64,000 bases of DNA from Adenophora triphylla var. japonica (Eukaryota > Streptophyta > Magnoliopsida > Asterales > Campanulaceae), in assembly GCA_022495995.1 (NCBI GenBank), contig JAFEMH010001247.1, positions 372,001 through 436,000 on the forward strand, written 5' to 3'. The translations under genes were made by a program, and so were the position numbers. The notes beneath the pieces are model-generated. The model was not told the DNA's origin. It was given only the letters and a program-made list of their open reading frames with translations, and made no database searches. Positions 33,131 through 43,979 of the stretch are shown here, one piece after another; positions within the stretch are counted from its first letter, which is position 1, and every line of letters begins with the position of its first letter.

Positions 33131-36100
33131 AACTCAGCTATTCCAGCTTGTTAATATTAATTTCTATAGTTGTATAATAAATACTTCCTCCGTCCCATAA
33201 TGATAGTCCCATTTGATTATTCAAACATTTTAACAACTTATTTTCATTTCCATCACTAACCTTGGTGTGGTTTACTTATCACACCATTACTCCCTCTTCT
33301 TCGGTGGTTGTCTCTCATCCTCTTCCTCATTTGTTGACAATTTAGGAAGTTCAATGATTTTAACATAACAATTTTGAAATGGGACTATCTTTTTGGGACA
33401 AGCACAAATGGCAAATGGGAACATCTTTATGGGACTGAGGGAGTAGCAATCTTTGTTTAATACATTCATTATCAACCTAAAACCTCGATCCTTGGTTGGT
33501 TTGGTGGAGATTCAGAAATTTATTCTCAAGATCTAGATATTGAATAATCATTAGAATAGTTGTTTGGCAAAATTGCAAAAATGTTCAACCCCGGATAAAA
33601 AAGATCCTTGGCAGTCGTCAAGTGGTTACATTGTTGGTAAACCACTACAAGGTTCTGCAGGGAGGTGTTGGGATGTGGAGTCAAAACCACGGTTAAAGGA
33701 ATCAAGGAGGAAAATCGTTGAAGGGGACTGTCGGGATGGGCGACCGCCCAAGGTGATGATGGGCGACCGCCCAGTAGTACAGAAGGAATGGCTCGGGGAT
33801 TTTCTAGCTTGGGCGACCGCCCATGAGGTGATGGGCGACCGCCCATGTGACGGGGAGGATTTTCTGCAGCTGATTTGGTTTCCTACTTTGACAAGATCTC
33901 TTCCTTCTTTGGTGATTCCTTTTGGTAGTAGTATTTGAATAGAAAGGAGATTACTTTCTTGGGTAGGAATTCTTTTATTACTAGGATTTGATTTCGTGTT
34001 CCATATAAATACATGTGATAGCCTAGAAACAAATTGTGCTGTGATTGTAACATCGGAAAATATTATAATGAATATTTTGGCTTGGTAGCGCCCCCGGACG
34101 TAGTTGTTGTTGCAACGAACCGGGTTAACAATTCTTGTGTGTTCCTTTGTGTGTGATTTACTTTTCGTGTGTGTTGCCCCTATTACATCTCCATAGTTCG
34201 GTCCGTTTTCCGCTGCGTGGGTGTGATTTTCACAACAACTGGTATCAAAGCCTTTGGTTTTGTCGAATCATTGCTTGGGGTGTCTTTTGCTATGGATTTC
34301 TTGGGAGCTTTGGAGGATGGGAATAAGGTGGTGTTGATCGAAAAGTTTGATGGGACGGATTTCAATTTTTGGAAGACACAGATCGAGGATGTTCTATGGA
34401 ACAAGGATTTGTATCTACCATTAAAAGAAAAGCCGGATGACATAGAGGAAGCAAAATTCGAAATCTTGAATCGGAAAGCGTTAGGGCTTGTTAGGCAAAC
34501 GTTGACCAAGGATGTCGCGAAGAATGTTTTGGAGGCGAAGACTACCATGGAGATGTTGCAGATGTTGGCGAGCATGTACGAGGCACCATCGGCGAACTAG
34601 GCTCATCCGATGAGGAAGGCTGTTGAACATACGGATGGTGGAGGGCGTGGCGGCAACAAAGCATATAAGTGAATTCAAATCTATCATGCGACCCAACCGT
34701 CTTCCGTGGTCATACTCTTGATGACGAGGTACTAGCATTGATTTTACTTTCTTCTTTCTTTGGAAAGTTGGGATACGATCGCTATAGCGGTTAACGTTTC
34801 AACGGGAAAAGTGAAGCCGAAGTTTGCGGATGTCGTTGATGTGATTCTTGGCGAAGAAATTCGTAGGAAGAAGCGAGGGTGGGACATCGGGGCTAGCCTA
34901 AAGGTCGGTGAAAAGAGTAAGGGCATCAAGAAGGTGATTACTTGCTATGATTGTGGGGAGAAAGGGGCACTTTAGGAGAAGTTGTCCGGCGGTCGAGCAG
35001 GGCGAAGGAATTGAATGTTCTTTGAGGAGATGGCGAGACGTATTAATCTTGGGTGGGAGCTTCAACGGATTCGTGGGTTTTGGATTCGGGCTCGACGTTT
35101 CATTAAATGCACTAGTGCAGAAAGAATGGAGCAAGACGTTAGGGTGATTTTGGGGTTGTTCGTTTGGGAAACGATTATCTGTCAAGGTCATTGGAAAGGG
35201 GTAGTTCGGGTCAAAGCAACGGATGGGGCTTTTACGGCTACGTGATGTGCGACATATTCCGGATTTGAAGAGGAACTTGATTTCCATTAGGCAACTTGAT
35301 AAGGAGGGTTGTGTGGTGACCTTCGGTTGTGGGACATGGAAGGTAAACCGCGGAGCTAGCTTGGTGGCTCGTGGCGGCGTGGAAAATATGTTGTATACCA
35401 CATGCAACATGAGTCGTTGGGGGAAACGAAGGCGCATCCCAATGATGAATGGTGGTGGCCGAGATCGCCATGGTGGGAGAAATTTCACTAAACGGTATGT
35501 TGATAGAAATTGGGTGATGAAGTCGGCCGACGCGGAGCCAATTTGGTCAACATGGGAGCGGGATCTAGAACGGTGATGCGATGGGTTGCAAAGAACACAC
35601 AAAGGTTCCAAGCTTGTGATTGTGTGGGGCACGTGGATTCGCGCTGTTCAGGATCGATAGTTAGCAAGCAAGTGAGCGGGGATGTGCAGGGAGGATCATT
35701 CGGAATGAAGACTCGGAGCATGGTAGAACCGACAGTTATGTTGAAGCGTAGCTCAGCTTCAACTCACTTGGATAACTAGACAAGAGGCCGGGCGCTACCA
35801 ACGCATTAGCTGGCCACTGAAAATTGAGATTTGTTTGTTTCAAGAAAAGGTATCATGGATGGTTTGTCTCCAGGTGGGAGATTGTTGGGATGTGGAGTCA
35901 AAACCACGGTTAAAGGAATCAAGGAGGAAAATCGTTGAAGGGGACTGTCGGGATGGGCGACCGCCCAAGGTGATGATGGGCGACCGCCCAGTAGTACAGA
36001 AGGAATGGCTCGGGGATTTTCTAGCTTGGGCGACCGCCCATGAGGTGATGGGCGACCGCCCATGTGACGGGGAGGATTTTCTGCAGCTGATTTGGTTTCC

Positions 36101-37492
36101 TACTTTGACAAGATCTCTTCCTTCTTTGGTGATTCCTTTTGGTAGTAGTATTTGAATAGAAAGGAGATTACTTTCTTGGGTAGGAATTCTTTTATTACTA
36201 GGATTTGATTTCGTGTTCCATATAAATACATGTGATAGCCTAGAAACAAATTGTGCTGTGATTGTAACATCGGAAAATATTATAATGAATATTTTGGCTT
36301 GGTAGCGCCCCCGGACGTAGTTGTTGTTGCAACGAACCGGGTTAACAATTCTTGTGTGTTCCTTTGTGTGTGATTTACTTTTCGTGTGTGTTGCCCCTAT
36401 TACATCTCCATAGTTCGGTCCGTTTTCCGCTGCGTGGGCGTGATTTTCACAACAGGAGGTGGGAAATATTTAAAAGGAAAAAGAAAATAGGAAAGGACAA
36501 TTAGAACTAGAAATTAACTATGCTTAAAAAGGTGAGGTGCTGGAATTAGGAGATCCATCTTTTAAGATTTGGAGTATTAAAGCAAAGTTGACTCTCAGAG
36601 ATAGTTGTGTATCGTGGAATGTATTGAGCCAATTCGGTTAGCTCTTAACATAGAGTCTTGAGGATCTTTTTTCTTAAAAAGACATCTATTAATTGAGAGC
36701 TTTTTCCCAAACTTAAAGGATTTTGCTGTGGAAGCTAGATATAGTGATAATTCAGGACCGAAATTGAATATTGATTTATGTTAGATTAATAAATCAGATT
36801 GTTCAGTTGTCAGAAGTGAAATTGGGAAAATCATTGATTTCTAGAAGAAAACATTATAGAATCCAAGTTTTGATGCAACTTTAAATTTTTGATATAGTGT
36901 GGGGATTTATATCCAAGAGTAGTTAAGGTCGGAAATTTAGTTCTATGGAAAGAAATTGTGGTCGAAAAGGAAGGGTTCATTTTCAAATTGCTGTGCTGGG
37001 CGTAGTCATTCTTCCAAAATTGGTCAATCAAGAGCTGATTAGTGTGAAGTGAATATAAGGAAAAAAATTGGGACCTTTGTGAGTTATTTGACATAATTGA
37101 TGATTCATGTTTGGGTGATTTTTATACCCATTACCCCTATATTCATTGGTTTGGGTAATGTTTTTGATTATGTAGTCATTATGATATTTCTCTTACTTTT
37201 GTGCAATTTGAAAGATGTATATTTGAGTCAAAATCTAGTACTTAAAAGTTTACTTTCGAAGTAGTATTCTTTCTTTCGGAAATAGGGAGTCTTAAATTGC
37301 ATTTGTAAGAGGTATATATCTTAGATGGCTTTGAATATTGTTGCCTAATTTGGTTCAAGGGAGGCAATGTCAAACACTCTTTAAACACTTTAAATAAATA
37401 TTCCGTTGAAAATATAATTGTTACCCTCTCTTTTCGTATAAGGGTGTTTTTGTAATAAACTTCACAATGGTTGAAATAGGGTTTACGAGTAG

Positions 37493-37545
<53 letters not shown>

Positions 37546-38965
37546 TTGTGTGTTGCGCCGTAAGCTTGTCAGTGAATTGTGATCTGTCAGAGTAAGCAAA
37601 GGATTCAGTTATTGCTGCTTAAGCAGTTGAAGCTGAAAATGGTAACAGTTCTGTGATTTACAAGAATTCTGGCTGAGTAGCATTAATTTTGTCTTTGCTT
37701 GTTGATTCAATTAATTATTTTTTTGTTTATAATTGTAAGTGATTCATTTTTGTGAAATGGGTTTATGGTATTGTTCATAAAAATCATATCTTTCCAGCCG
37801 TCTGTTTAAGAAATCAGTATGTTTTAATTCTTTAAGTAATGTAGCAACTTCCTTGGCTCTTCTTCTTCAGAGGTCTTGAAATGGATTTTTTTTTTTTTTA
37901 GAGGGGGGGGGTTGGGGGTGTTCTCAGATTACTATACTTGTGGATTTGTCTATATCTCGTGCTGAATGTGTTACTCTTGGAATTTGACAGGGGGAGAGTG
38001 GAAACCCGACTGACACCGTCAGTCCAGTTATCTCTAAAGAGCCTGAATCACTAGTCGAGACGGGAAAAACTGCTGATCAGATGATGGGGAAAGATATATC
38101 ACTTGCAAATGTGGTTGATTCACCAAAGAGATCAAAGTTTCGTAGGAGAAAAAGATCGCAATCAGTAGCCCTTGCTTTAAAGAAACGGAAGCAAGAGAGA
38201 GCCTCACTTCCTTCACCAGCCGATAACAACAAGGTATGGCTTGGCTTTACATCTTGCAGTTTTATTGTTGTTTTTATCTATGGGGCTAACTTTTTTGGAG
38301 AATCCAAAAAGAGAAGCGAGAGTTTTTTTTTTTTTTTTTTTTGGGGGTGGGGGAACGGAGAGCATTGTTTTGATTGCAAAGATTGCTTAAAACATTGGCG
38401 GAGCTAGTACGGAGCTTATGTGGGAAATTGCCCTCGTTTGATTAGACTTTTTTTACTAGTGCAAATATTTCAAAAATTTTGGGGTTTTGGTATTTTATTG
38501 AAACTTGGCTCCGTTTGTGTAAAAAAAAAATGAACTATTTTTTTTGTCTCTTCTTATTAGCAAACGTTCCCCCCCCCCCCATTTGTAATTTGTGTGGCTC
38601 CATCACGGGCTTAAAACCAAGAAATTATCATTAATGGTGTGATCATGTTTTGAGTACAGGCTAAGAAGGTGTCGGGAGATGATGAGAGCTTGAAACTGAT
38701 GAGAAACAAGAAGGCAAAGAAGGAGAAAACGAAAGTTGTTTCCGAAGCAAACGGCCCCATAGTAGTACAAGAACCGGATCCAGAGGTAATAGACGAGAAG
38801 ACTATTAAGGCGGAGGCTGAAATGGTGAAGATTTGCAGAGCGTTAGACAAATTAGCAAGAATGAAGAGGGTTTTACTTGGCTTGCCTTGTTTCCAGAATG
38901 AATCGACATCCAAAGAGCAAACTGTTATGTATGTTCCTGTTGCAGAGGTGAAGGAAAAAGCATGA
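24608..38965 (+). CDS. PRHA: PHD-finger homeodomain transcription factor, PRHA/HAT3.1 family (9 coding exons)
   Basis: Coding exons inferred from GT-AG borders and frame: 24608-25032, 25874-26039, 26144-26267, 26651-27120, 27211-27444, 27539-27628, 31608-31658, 37991-38233 and 38660-38965. They total 2109 bases, or 702 residues plus stop, with no internal stop. The N-terminus is basic ([10 protein letters not shown] near residue 95), followed by the family motif [19 protein letters not shown] across the first junction. The PHD finger spans about residues 200-251 (CAKC at 200, FHQKC, GWFCKFC at its end). An acidic stretch ([13 protein letters not shown]) follows. The homeodomain lies about residues 461-520, with WFKNAR in the recognition helix carrying the expected W, F, N and R. 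The C-terminus is Lys-rich. The family comprises nuclear DNA-binding regulators; PRHA was described as binding a defence-gene promoter. Assignment to PRHA rather than HAT3.1 is less certain than family membership. Confidence 0.9.
26334..26590. mobile_element. Stowaway-like MITE in PRHA-like intron 3
   Basis: Ends are tactccctccgtcccaaaatgatcttcccac and its inverted copy gtaggaagatcattctgggacggagagagta. It makes up two thirds of the 383-bp intron (26268-26650), which splits the PHD finger. Confidence 0.85.
27985..30965 (+). pseudogene. L1-type LINE remnant, reverse transcriptase and zf-RVT region
   Basis: Broken + strand frames encode the LINE RT order: [19 protein letters not shown] plus [17 protein letters not shown], and the catalytic FADD box (QFADDTVLF at about 28,718). 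After an insertion at 29,072-29,625, further frames show the zf-RVT region ([24 protein letters not shown]). The 3' end has the LINE-like tail ttagtaatataattctctttt followed by an A run near 30,972. ORF1 is absent, so the copy is 5' truncated and inactive. Confidence 0.9.
29072..29625. mobile_element. Non-autonomous DNA element inserted in the LINE
   Basis: CCATAGTTGTCAAAGGCG at the left and the inverted CGCCTTTGACAACTATGG at the right form an 18-bp terminal inverted repeat. GC-rich cgcctttttg motifs recur at both ends and the middle is AT-rich. It interrupts the LINE frame. I did not find a clear target duplication, so the superfamily is unassigned. Confidence 0.75.
31057..31305. mobile_element. 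Stowaway-like MITE
   Basis: Ends tactcgctctgtctcataatgaatgtccat and atggactttcattttgggacggagggaata are imperfect inverted repeats. It lies just upstream of the acceptor of the 51-bp homeobox exon. Confidence 0.75.
31906..32172. mobile_element. Stowaway-like MITE
   Basis: Left ttactccttcctaagagtt and right ggaatggagggaataa, with inner similarity between 'gttccacatt' and 'aatgtggac', give a diverged TIR element inside intron 7 of the PRHA-like gene. Confidence 0.6.
33075..33147 (-). tRNA. tRNA-Asn(GTT)-like sequence, probably decayed
   Basis: The - strand carries the D arm TAGCTCAGTTGGTTAGAGC, the anticodon arm TGGCTGTTAACCA with anticodon GTT (33113-33111), and the T arm GGAGGTTCAAGCCCTCC. 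These match the plant nuclear tRNA-Asn layout. The 5' acceptor strand is GCTGGAA, but the bases after the T arm are TAGCGAT rather than a pairing TTCTAGC-type strand, as if three bases were lost. The acceptor stem therefore does not close. It lies antisense in intron 7 of the PRHA-like gene. Confidence 0.7.
33179..33448. mobile_element. Stowaway-like MITE
   Basis: Ends atacttcctccgtcccataatgatagtccca and tgggactatcttt...gggactgagggagtag are inverted. It lies 30 bp from the tRNA-like sequence. Confidence 0.75.
33666..34237 (+). repeat. 5' LTR of the non-autonomous Copia element
   Basis: TGTTGGG...CACAACA ends. Four copies of the self-complementary word TGGGCGACCGCCCA lie at 33737, 33760, 33810 and 33832 (steps 23, 50, 22). 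The TATA-like catataaata follows near 34002-34010. CTG lies 6 nt before copy 1 and CAGAA 6 nt after copy 2. The 3' LTR repeats the set at 35954-36062. Confidence 0.95.
34292..34600 (+). pseudogene. Truncated Copia gag in the non-autonomous element
   Basis: The ATG at 34292 starts a Tork/TNT1-like gag N-terminus ([18 protein letters not shown]) that stops after about 102 codons. Out of frame downstream are a zinc knuckle with a damaged His ([14 protein letters not shown], near 34,945) and a protease-like VLDSGSTFH (near 35,090). Confidence 0.8.
35883..36454 (+). repeat. 3' LTR of the non-autonomous Copia element
   Basis: It has the same length as the 5' LTR and matches it except one base seen by eye. 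It is preceded by a short purine-rich ggtgggaga tract suited to plus-strand priming. Confidence 0.95.
36460..37980 (+). other. Remainder of PRHA-like intron 7
   Basis: No gene is seen. A (TA)n(TG)n microsatellite lies at about 37,492-37,550. The rest is AT-rich intron without recognised elements. Confidence 0.5.
38394..38605. mobile_element. Possible hAT-like MITE in the last PRHA-like intron
   Basis: Left ttggcggagctag and right tgtggctccatcacggg are weakly inverted, of the type often seen in plant hAT-like MITEs. The terminal match is short. Confidence 0.3.
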
Positions 38966-39194
38966 AAGATATGCATTTCTATCTCTCTCCTTTTTCCTTT
39001 TTCTTTTTTAATGGGTAAGCAATTTTGTCTGGAATTTGATATCTTTTCCTTCTGTTTTTTGAAGGGGTATTTTGGGGACATGTCAGTTTTACAATGGGGA
39101 TTATATTTAATATAGATTTAAAGTTTTAGTGTAAAGATGGTTTTTCTGTGGATTTTATGATTCTTTGGCAATTTTTGGTATTTTTATAGACTCA

Positions 39195-39247
39195 TGCACA
39201 CACACATAGTGGGAGAGAGAGAGAGAGAAAAAGCACACACACATAGT

Positions 39248-39283
<36 letters not shown>

Positions 39284-39300
39284 AAGAGAGAGGGGAGAGT
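39195..39300 (+). repeat. (GA)n repeat between converging genes
   Basis: Two copies of 'acacacacatagtgggagagaga', the second extended into a long GA run. This is 3' flanking DNA of both host genes. Confidence 0.9.
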
Positions 39301-39694
39301 TTGACAAAAAAGAAACTTTTATGATTCTTTGGTAATTTTTGAGTCGAGATCACTCATACTTCTTATATGTATCACATTGTGCAACACAAGTGATCAAATG
39401 ACTATGTATCAATGATGATGTCAACTATAATAACTTATAACTGTTGAATTATGTGTGATACACAATGAATGTATAAAAGTGGTTTAGGTGATCTTGACTT
39501 GTAATTTTTGGTGTTTTTATAGATTCATACATACATAATATGGAGGAGAGAGAGAGAAATTGTTTGGACTCTGATCCTTCCTACTCATATGAACTAATTA
39601 TTCATCTCTCTGCATTTATCAAAATTGAAAGGGGGAAAATGAACAAAAATAAAAAATGATAATAAAAACTCTGACAGATTCTCTCTCTCTCACA

Positions 39695-42600
39695 TCATCC
39701 TTCCTCACTGATGGGAGAATTTGGCCTTCTAACAAATCGACCCTGCAACCAAAAAAAAAAAAAAAACACCCAAAAGAACATGAGTTAGTGACAAAAATTA
39801 AATTGGTTAATATATAGTTTGCCGACCAGAAAAAACCCCATGTTATCATAAGTGTCCAAATGATTAAATGTTTAATGTAACGTCAGAGTTGGCAATGAAA
39901 TGAACAAATTGTTAGCATGTGCATTATAAGTAGGGAATTTGAGCTGATGAAACTTTTCTTTCGATACAAATCACTTTTTCTCAAATTCTTTATTAAATTG
40001 AAAAGACCCGAAATTTTTTATACATTAGTATATACTAATATTTACTTATAGACATTGCATATATAATACAACATGATGAAAGAACTTCCTCATCATTATG
40101 ATAGTTTTTTAAAATTTTCTGAACACTCTCCCAACATAAATTTTTTAGTCATTATGATAATTTTTTAAAACTTTCCGTTCACTCTCTCAACATAAATCTT
40201 AGTGAGATTCTCTTTAGTGTAGTTGGCTTTAATTAGAGTAGTTTACCTTTTTTTGACCCAAAATAAGTATTACTCACTCCTTTAATCCCATTTAAAAAAT
40301 ATATATAAAAAATTTGCTAGTGATAAAAAATAGATTTGAAAAACTTTCAGATATTCATTTCTCTCCAAGTTTTTTTTTTTTTTAATTGAGTAATAATATA
40401 TGTATCACTTATAATTCAACACTGAATTTGACATTTAGATTTATTTGGGTTCTAGGGGTGGGGGATGATTTGGATTTGTGAAAGTGAGATTTGAATTAAT
40501 AAGGATGAATCCTTAAAGGGTAGGTCTGCTTTCTCCATAACTATGGAAAAACGTGTTTTTAATAGTCAGAAGCTATGCGTTTGATAACCAGAAAAAATTC
40601 CTGATATCGAGCCTCAAAGGGTTACGGATATCCAGAAAGCTTTCGAACGGATATCCGAAGCCTTTGAAATATCCGTAAAAATAGATTTGAAGCCCAAATC
40701 CAAGCGCCAAGACCAGAATGCTTATTGAAGGCTTCCGGATATCCAGAAACCTTCAAATGTATATCCGAAACCATCAAATAATATCCGTAAACATTTCAAA
40801 GTTTCCTGATATTTCATTTTGAAGGTTTCTGATATCACTTTCATGTCTTCTGATATCCGAAGCCTTGGCTGATTGTCGCGACAAGTAGGCCCCATTTCTC
40901 CATAAGTTACGGAAAAATGCGTTTCTCCCCGGATTTTGTGATCCTTAAATTAGTTTGTAAAGATGAAAAAATAAGTTAAAAGTTGATAAAGTATGACCAT
41001 ATTGTAATTCCAGTCAACAAACACTATTATTGATAGTTGAAAATTTAATGAAAGCTTTGAGATAGTAATTAGTAAAGGGAAAGTATTTAAGTAAAGTAGG
41101 TACCTTACCTTGATTCTAGGGCGTCGATCAGCGTTGACTTTTCTAACTTGATATCTAATCTTCTTTGAAAACAAACGATTATGCCTTTTTTCCTTGTACC
41201 TCATTACACTTGCCTCTCTACACGAAAACAAGTCTATTTCTGCCAACCTTGCCTGCAGTGCAGTGCACAATTTCATTTTTTTAATTATTATTAATTATAA
41301 TCTTAACCATTTATCATAAAATAAACATTACATCCTTTTCTACACAAATTAAATAGGAGAGAGAATGAGTGAGAGGAATAGTTAGGAGAGAGAATGTTGT
41401 GAGTGTAAAAGTAAAGTAGGAGAGAGAATGAGTGGGTGGAATAGTTAGGAGAGAGAATGTTGTGAGTGTAAAAGTAAAGTAGGAGAGAGAATGAGTGGGT
41501 GGAATAGTAATAAAAACTTTCCTTTTTGGGAAAGTGTCTTTTTAAATGGGACACCCAAAATGGAAATTTGTGGCTTTTCGGTCGGGACGGAGGGAGTATA
41601 TACTCCCTCCGTCCCAGACCAAGGGTATATGGGGGGAATTTCACGCTTCTTAAAATTTTTTAAAAAAATGAATAAAAGTTAAATGTGAGATAGAGAATAG
41701 TAGTTAAATGTGTGGTAGAAAATAGGAGAGAGAATGTAAAAGTTAAATATGTGGTATGGAATAGGAGAGAGAATGTAAAAGTTAAAAATATTTAATAGGA
41801 GAGAGAATGAGTGAGAGGAATAGTAGTTAAATGTGTGGTAGAGAATAGGAGAGAGAATGTATAAGGATATAATGAATAGTTTTTTTGTAAATTTATGGAG
41901 ATGATAAGGATATAAATATATTCAAAAATTTGCCATTTATGAAAATGAACTCTTGATCTGAAACGGATTAAAAGAAAAAGATGAATCCTTGGTCCGAGGA
42001 AAATGGAGTAATTGTTTATTATATCCCACACCGGGCGAAATACGAGGGTGTGTTTTGCTCAACCAAGTTAAATAATTGCAAAACAGAAATAAAATAAAGT
42101 AAACGTATAGCTCAATGTACTTTTCCAAATTTCCATTTATCCTATTTTATTTTATTATTAATTAACTCGTGCTTTCCCTCCTTAAGTTAACAACTAACTA
42201 AAATACCAGAAATCCACCCGGACTTACATGGATATCATTTCCGGTTCCTCCGGCTGATTCCGACCCGGAAATCTCATCTGGAAGCGGGTTTGCCCGGTCT
42301 GACCAAGCGTTCAATACGTCGTCGTAATTCAATTTCAGGAGCAATCGGCCACTCGGTTCGGATATCGGAATTGAATTCAATTCCACTGATAATGCTTTTT
42401 CTACTTTCTTCTTCTTCTTTTTCTTCTCCTCCACCACTTTCTTCGCCGGCTTCGGCGTAATGTCGGCGATATTGACCGTCCGAATCCTCCACCAATTCCC
42501 CTCGTCGACGTTTCTCAACGCCCTAACTGAATTTCTCATCCCGAACCCGAATTCGAATGTAGAATTGAATCCCAATCCAATTGGAAAACCATAGCAAGTG

Positions 42601-43214
42601 TTGTTCCAAGAAATTGTATTGGATTCATCAATGGCGGAATCGTTTTCCGTTTTTGAATTCCCCATTATACTGTCAATCCCCTCTCCCATTTCCTCATCAA
42701 GCATCGATTCTGTATCGAAATCATCAGATAATTCCACAGAATTCGAATTCCATTGGGGGGAGGAAGAGGAGGAGGAATTGATTTCTACCGGGCTCAGACA
42801 GGGTTTTTCGCAGACCTTTGGCTCAACCAAGCAATTGGGATGTTCCAACAATGGTGGATGGAGTAAAAAACCCGAGTTTTCGATCACCTGAAAGGGCAAA
42901 ACTAGCTCCGGGAGCTCATTGAAGTAGTAGCTATTTTGTGGGGTGAATTTGGAGATTTTCTTGATGTGTTTGGTGGAGAAAACATTTGGACAAGCTGTGG
43001 AAAGAAGAGTGGCTGCCTCATTATAGGTTTGATTGGGTCTTTTTCGAGGAGTTCGAGTTTTTCGAGTCGAGATTGCTACCGGAGAATTGCTTGATTCGGA
43101 GAGAGTTGAAGACGGAGAAGAAGATGATTGTGAGATTCTACTAGATGTAGGTGAAGATTTGACTACTTCAATGGCAAAGCCATAAGCCCTTCCACCACTT
43201 AAGATAGTAGACAT
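39695..43214 (-). CDS. CIA2: CIA2/CIL-like CCT-domain transcription regulator (3 coding exons)
   Basis: Exons inferred on the - strand: 43214-42228, 41252-41109 and 39742-39695. Donors are CAT|GTAAGT and AAG|GTAAGG and acceptors are CTGCAG and TTGCAG; all joins are phase 0. The product has 392 residues, close to the Arabidopsis CIL length as I recall it. The N-terminus has a Ser-rich stretch and the family block [18 protein letters not shown], then [13 protein letters not shown]. The middle has acidic patches. The CCT motif spans the last two exons ([20 protein letters not shown] at about 341-360, ending in GRFV). Family members are nuclear proteins that raise expression of chloroplast protein-import and plastid ribosomal-protein genes in leaves. 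The last exon is only 48 bp including the stop. CIA2 and CIL cannot be separated from sequence alone. Confidence 0.88.
40540..40930. repeat. AT-rich repeat in CIA2-like intron 2 with 'atatccg' units
   Basis: Short units with 'gatatccagaaacct' and 'gatatccgaagcc' repeat about ten times. They are flanked by 'ctccataactatggaaaaacgtgttt' and 'ctccataagttacggaaaaatgcgttt', which are direct copies. The content is related to the repeats at 20.1 and 21.1 kb. Confidence 0.6.
41300..41602. mobile_element. MITE with internal tandem units, in CIA2-like intron 1
   Basis: The right end gtcgggacggagggagtata is a Stowaway-type end. The left end is not clear. Inside, a unit of about 66 bp ('aggagagagaatgttgtgagtg...') is repeated at least twice between 41,375 and 41,505. 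Confidence 0.6.
41599..42015. mobile_element. Second Stowaway-like MITE abutting the first
   Basis: Left tatactccctccgtcccagaccaaggg and right ccttggtccgaggaaaatggagta are inverted. It shares the terminal tata with the neighbouring element, so the two meet at a single TA-rich site. Confidence 0.7.
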
Positions 43215-43800
43215 CTTTATAAATAGATTTCAAAAACCCAATATCAAGATTCTATTTTTCAATACTAAATTTCAAGAAAATCTAGTAAAATCCATCAAAA
43301 AATCATCTCTTAAACATGCAAAATGAGTAGAATTGATAGAAATTTCAAAAACCCAAATCTCAAGAAAAACTAGTAAGCCAATACTAAGATTATGCCCAAA
43401 ATTCTACTTGAACACACCTCAAATACACTCAAGAAAGATGTCAAAACTGAAGAATTGGTTGTAAATTCGCAAACCCAATTCTAGATTCTACACAAAATGT
43501 CAAAATTGGAACAAAACCCTAAACCTTATTTGAAGAAAAAAAAACTATCTTTTTCTGAATAAATAAAAGTTGGGTTTCTCTTTTAAAAAGAGTAAGAAGC
43601 CAAAAGGTCAAATAATAAACTAAAGAAAGAAGATACTTAGATACCCAGAACCTTTCTTTAAAGAACCCAAAAAGGGGAATCCTAAAAACTTTATAAAAAT
43701 ACAATCTTTGAGACAGAAATTGGAATTAGGAAAAACAAAACCCAGAAGAGAATTGTACAGTACAAGTAACTGAAGAATCAAAAAGAGGAAAGTGAGTTGC

Positions 43801-43808
43801 TATTTATA
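43801..43808 (-). promoter_or_regulatory. TATA box of the CIA2-like gene
   Basis: The - strand reads TATAAATA, about 590 bp upstream of the ATG. A C/T-rich leader follows about 30 bp downstream. Confidence 0.55.
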
Positions 43809-43979
43809 TTTTAAGGAAGAGTGGGGAAATGTAGAGAAGGGAATGGGTTGAATTGGATTGCATAGGGTCCAAGAATTAGAAGTTATCATGAGAAAGGAGG
43901 GGCAAAGAATGGAATTATGAAAAATATCTTGATGGGTGGGAGGATTATCCAGTAAGGGGAATCAAAAGAAAGAGTTGGA

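Larger units (their letters stand above)
33666..36454 (+). mobile_element. Young non-autonomous Ty1/Copia element with perfect target duplication
   Basis: Two 572-bp LTRs (33666-34237 and 35883-36454) differ by eye at one base (t at 34222, c at 36439). They are flanked by the 5-bp duplication ggagg (33661-33665 and 36455-36459). The primer site TGGTATCAAAGCC (34240-34252) is initiator-Met type. The 1645-bp interior has only eroded gag, protease and pre-integrase pieces and no RT or RNase H. The element must have been copied in trans. It lies in sense orientation in intron 7 of the PRHA-like gene. Confidence 0.95.

Noticed and set aside
33526..33846. '[11 protein letters not shown]' open frame, repeated at 35806-36063
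   Set aside because: It lies antisense in the two LTRs of the non-autonomous Copia and is generated by the palindrome words; duplication comes from the LTR pair.
34744..35779. Several overlapping open frames in the interior of the non-autonomous Copia
   Set aside because: They are pieces or shadows of eroded gag, protease and pre-integrase, not independent genes.
35954..36062. CRISPR-like array from regularly spaced GC palindromes
   Set aside because: The units are 12-14 bp in plant LTRs with 10-37 bp gaps, no cas genes and a nuclear context. They are U3 words.
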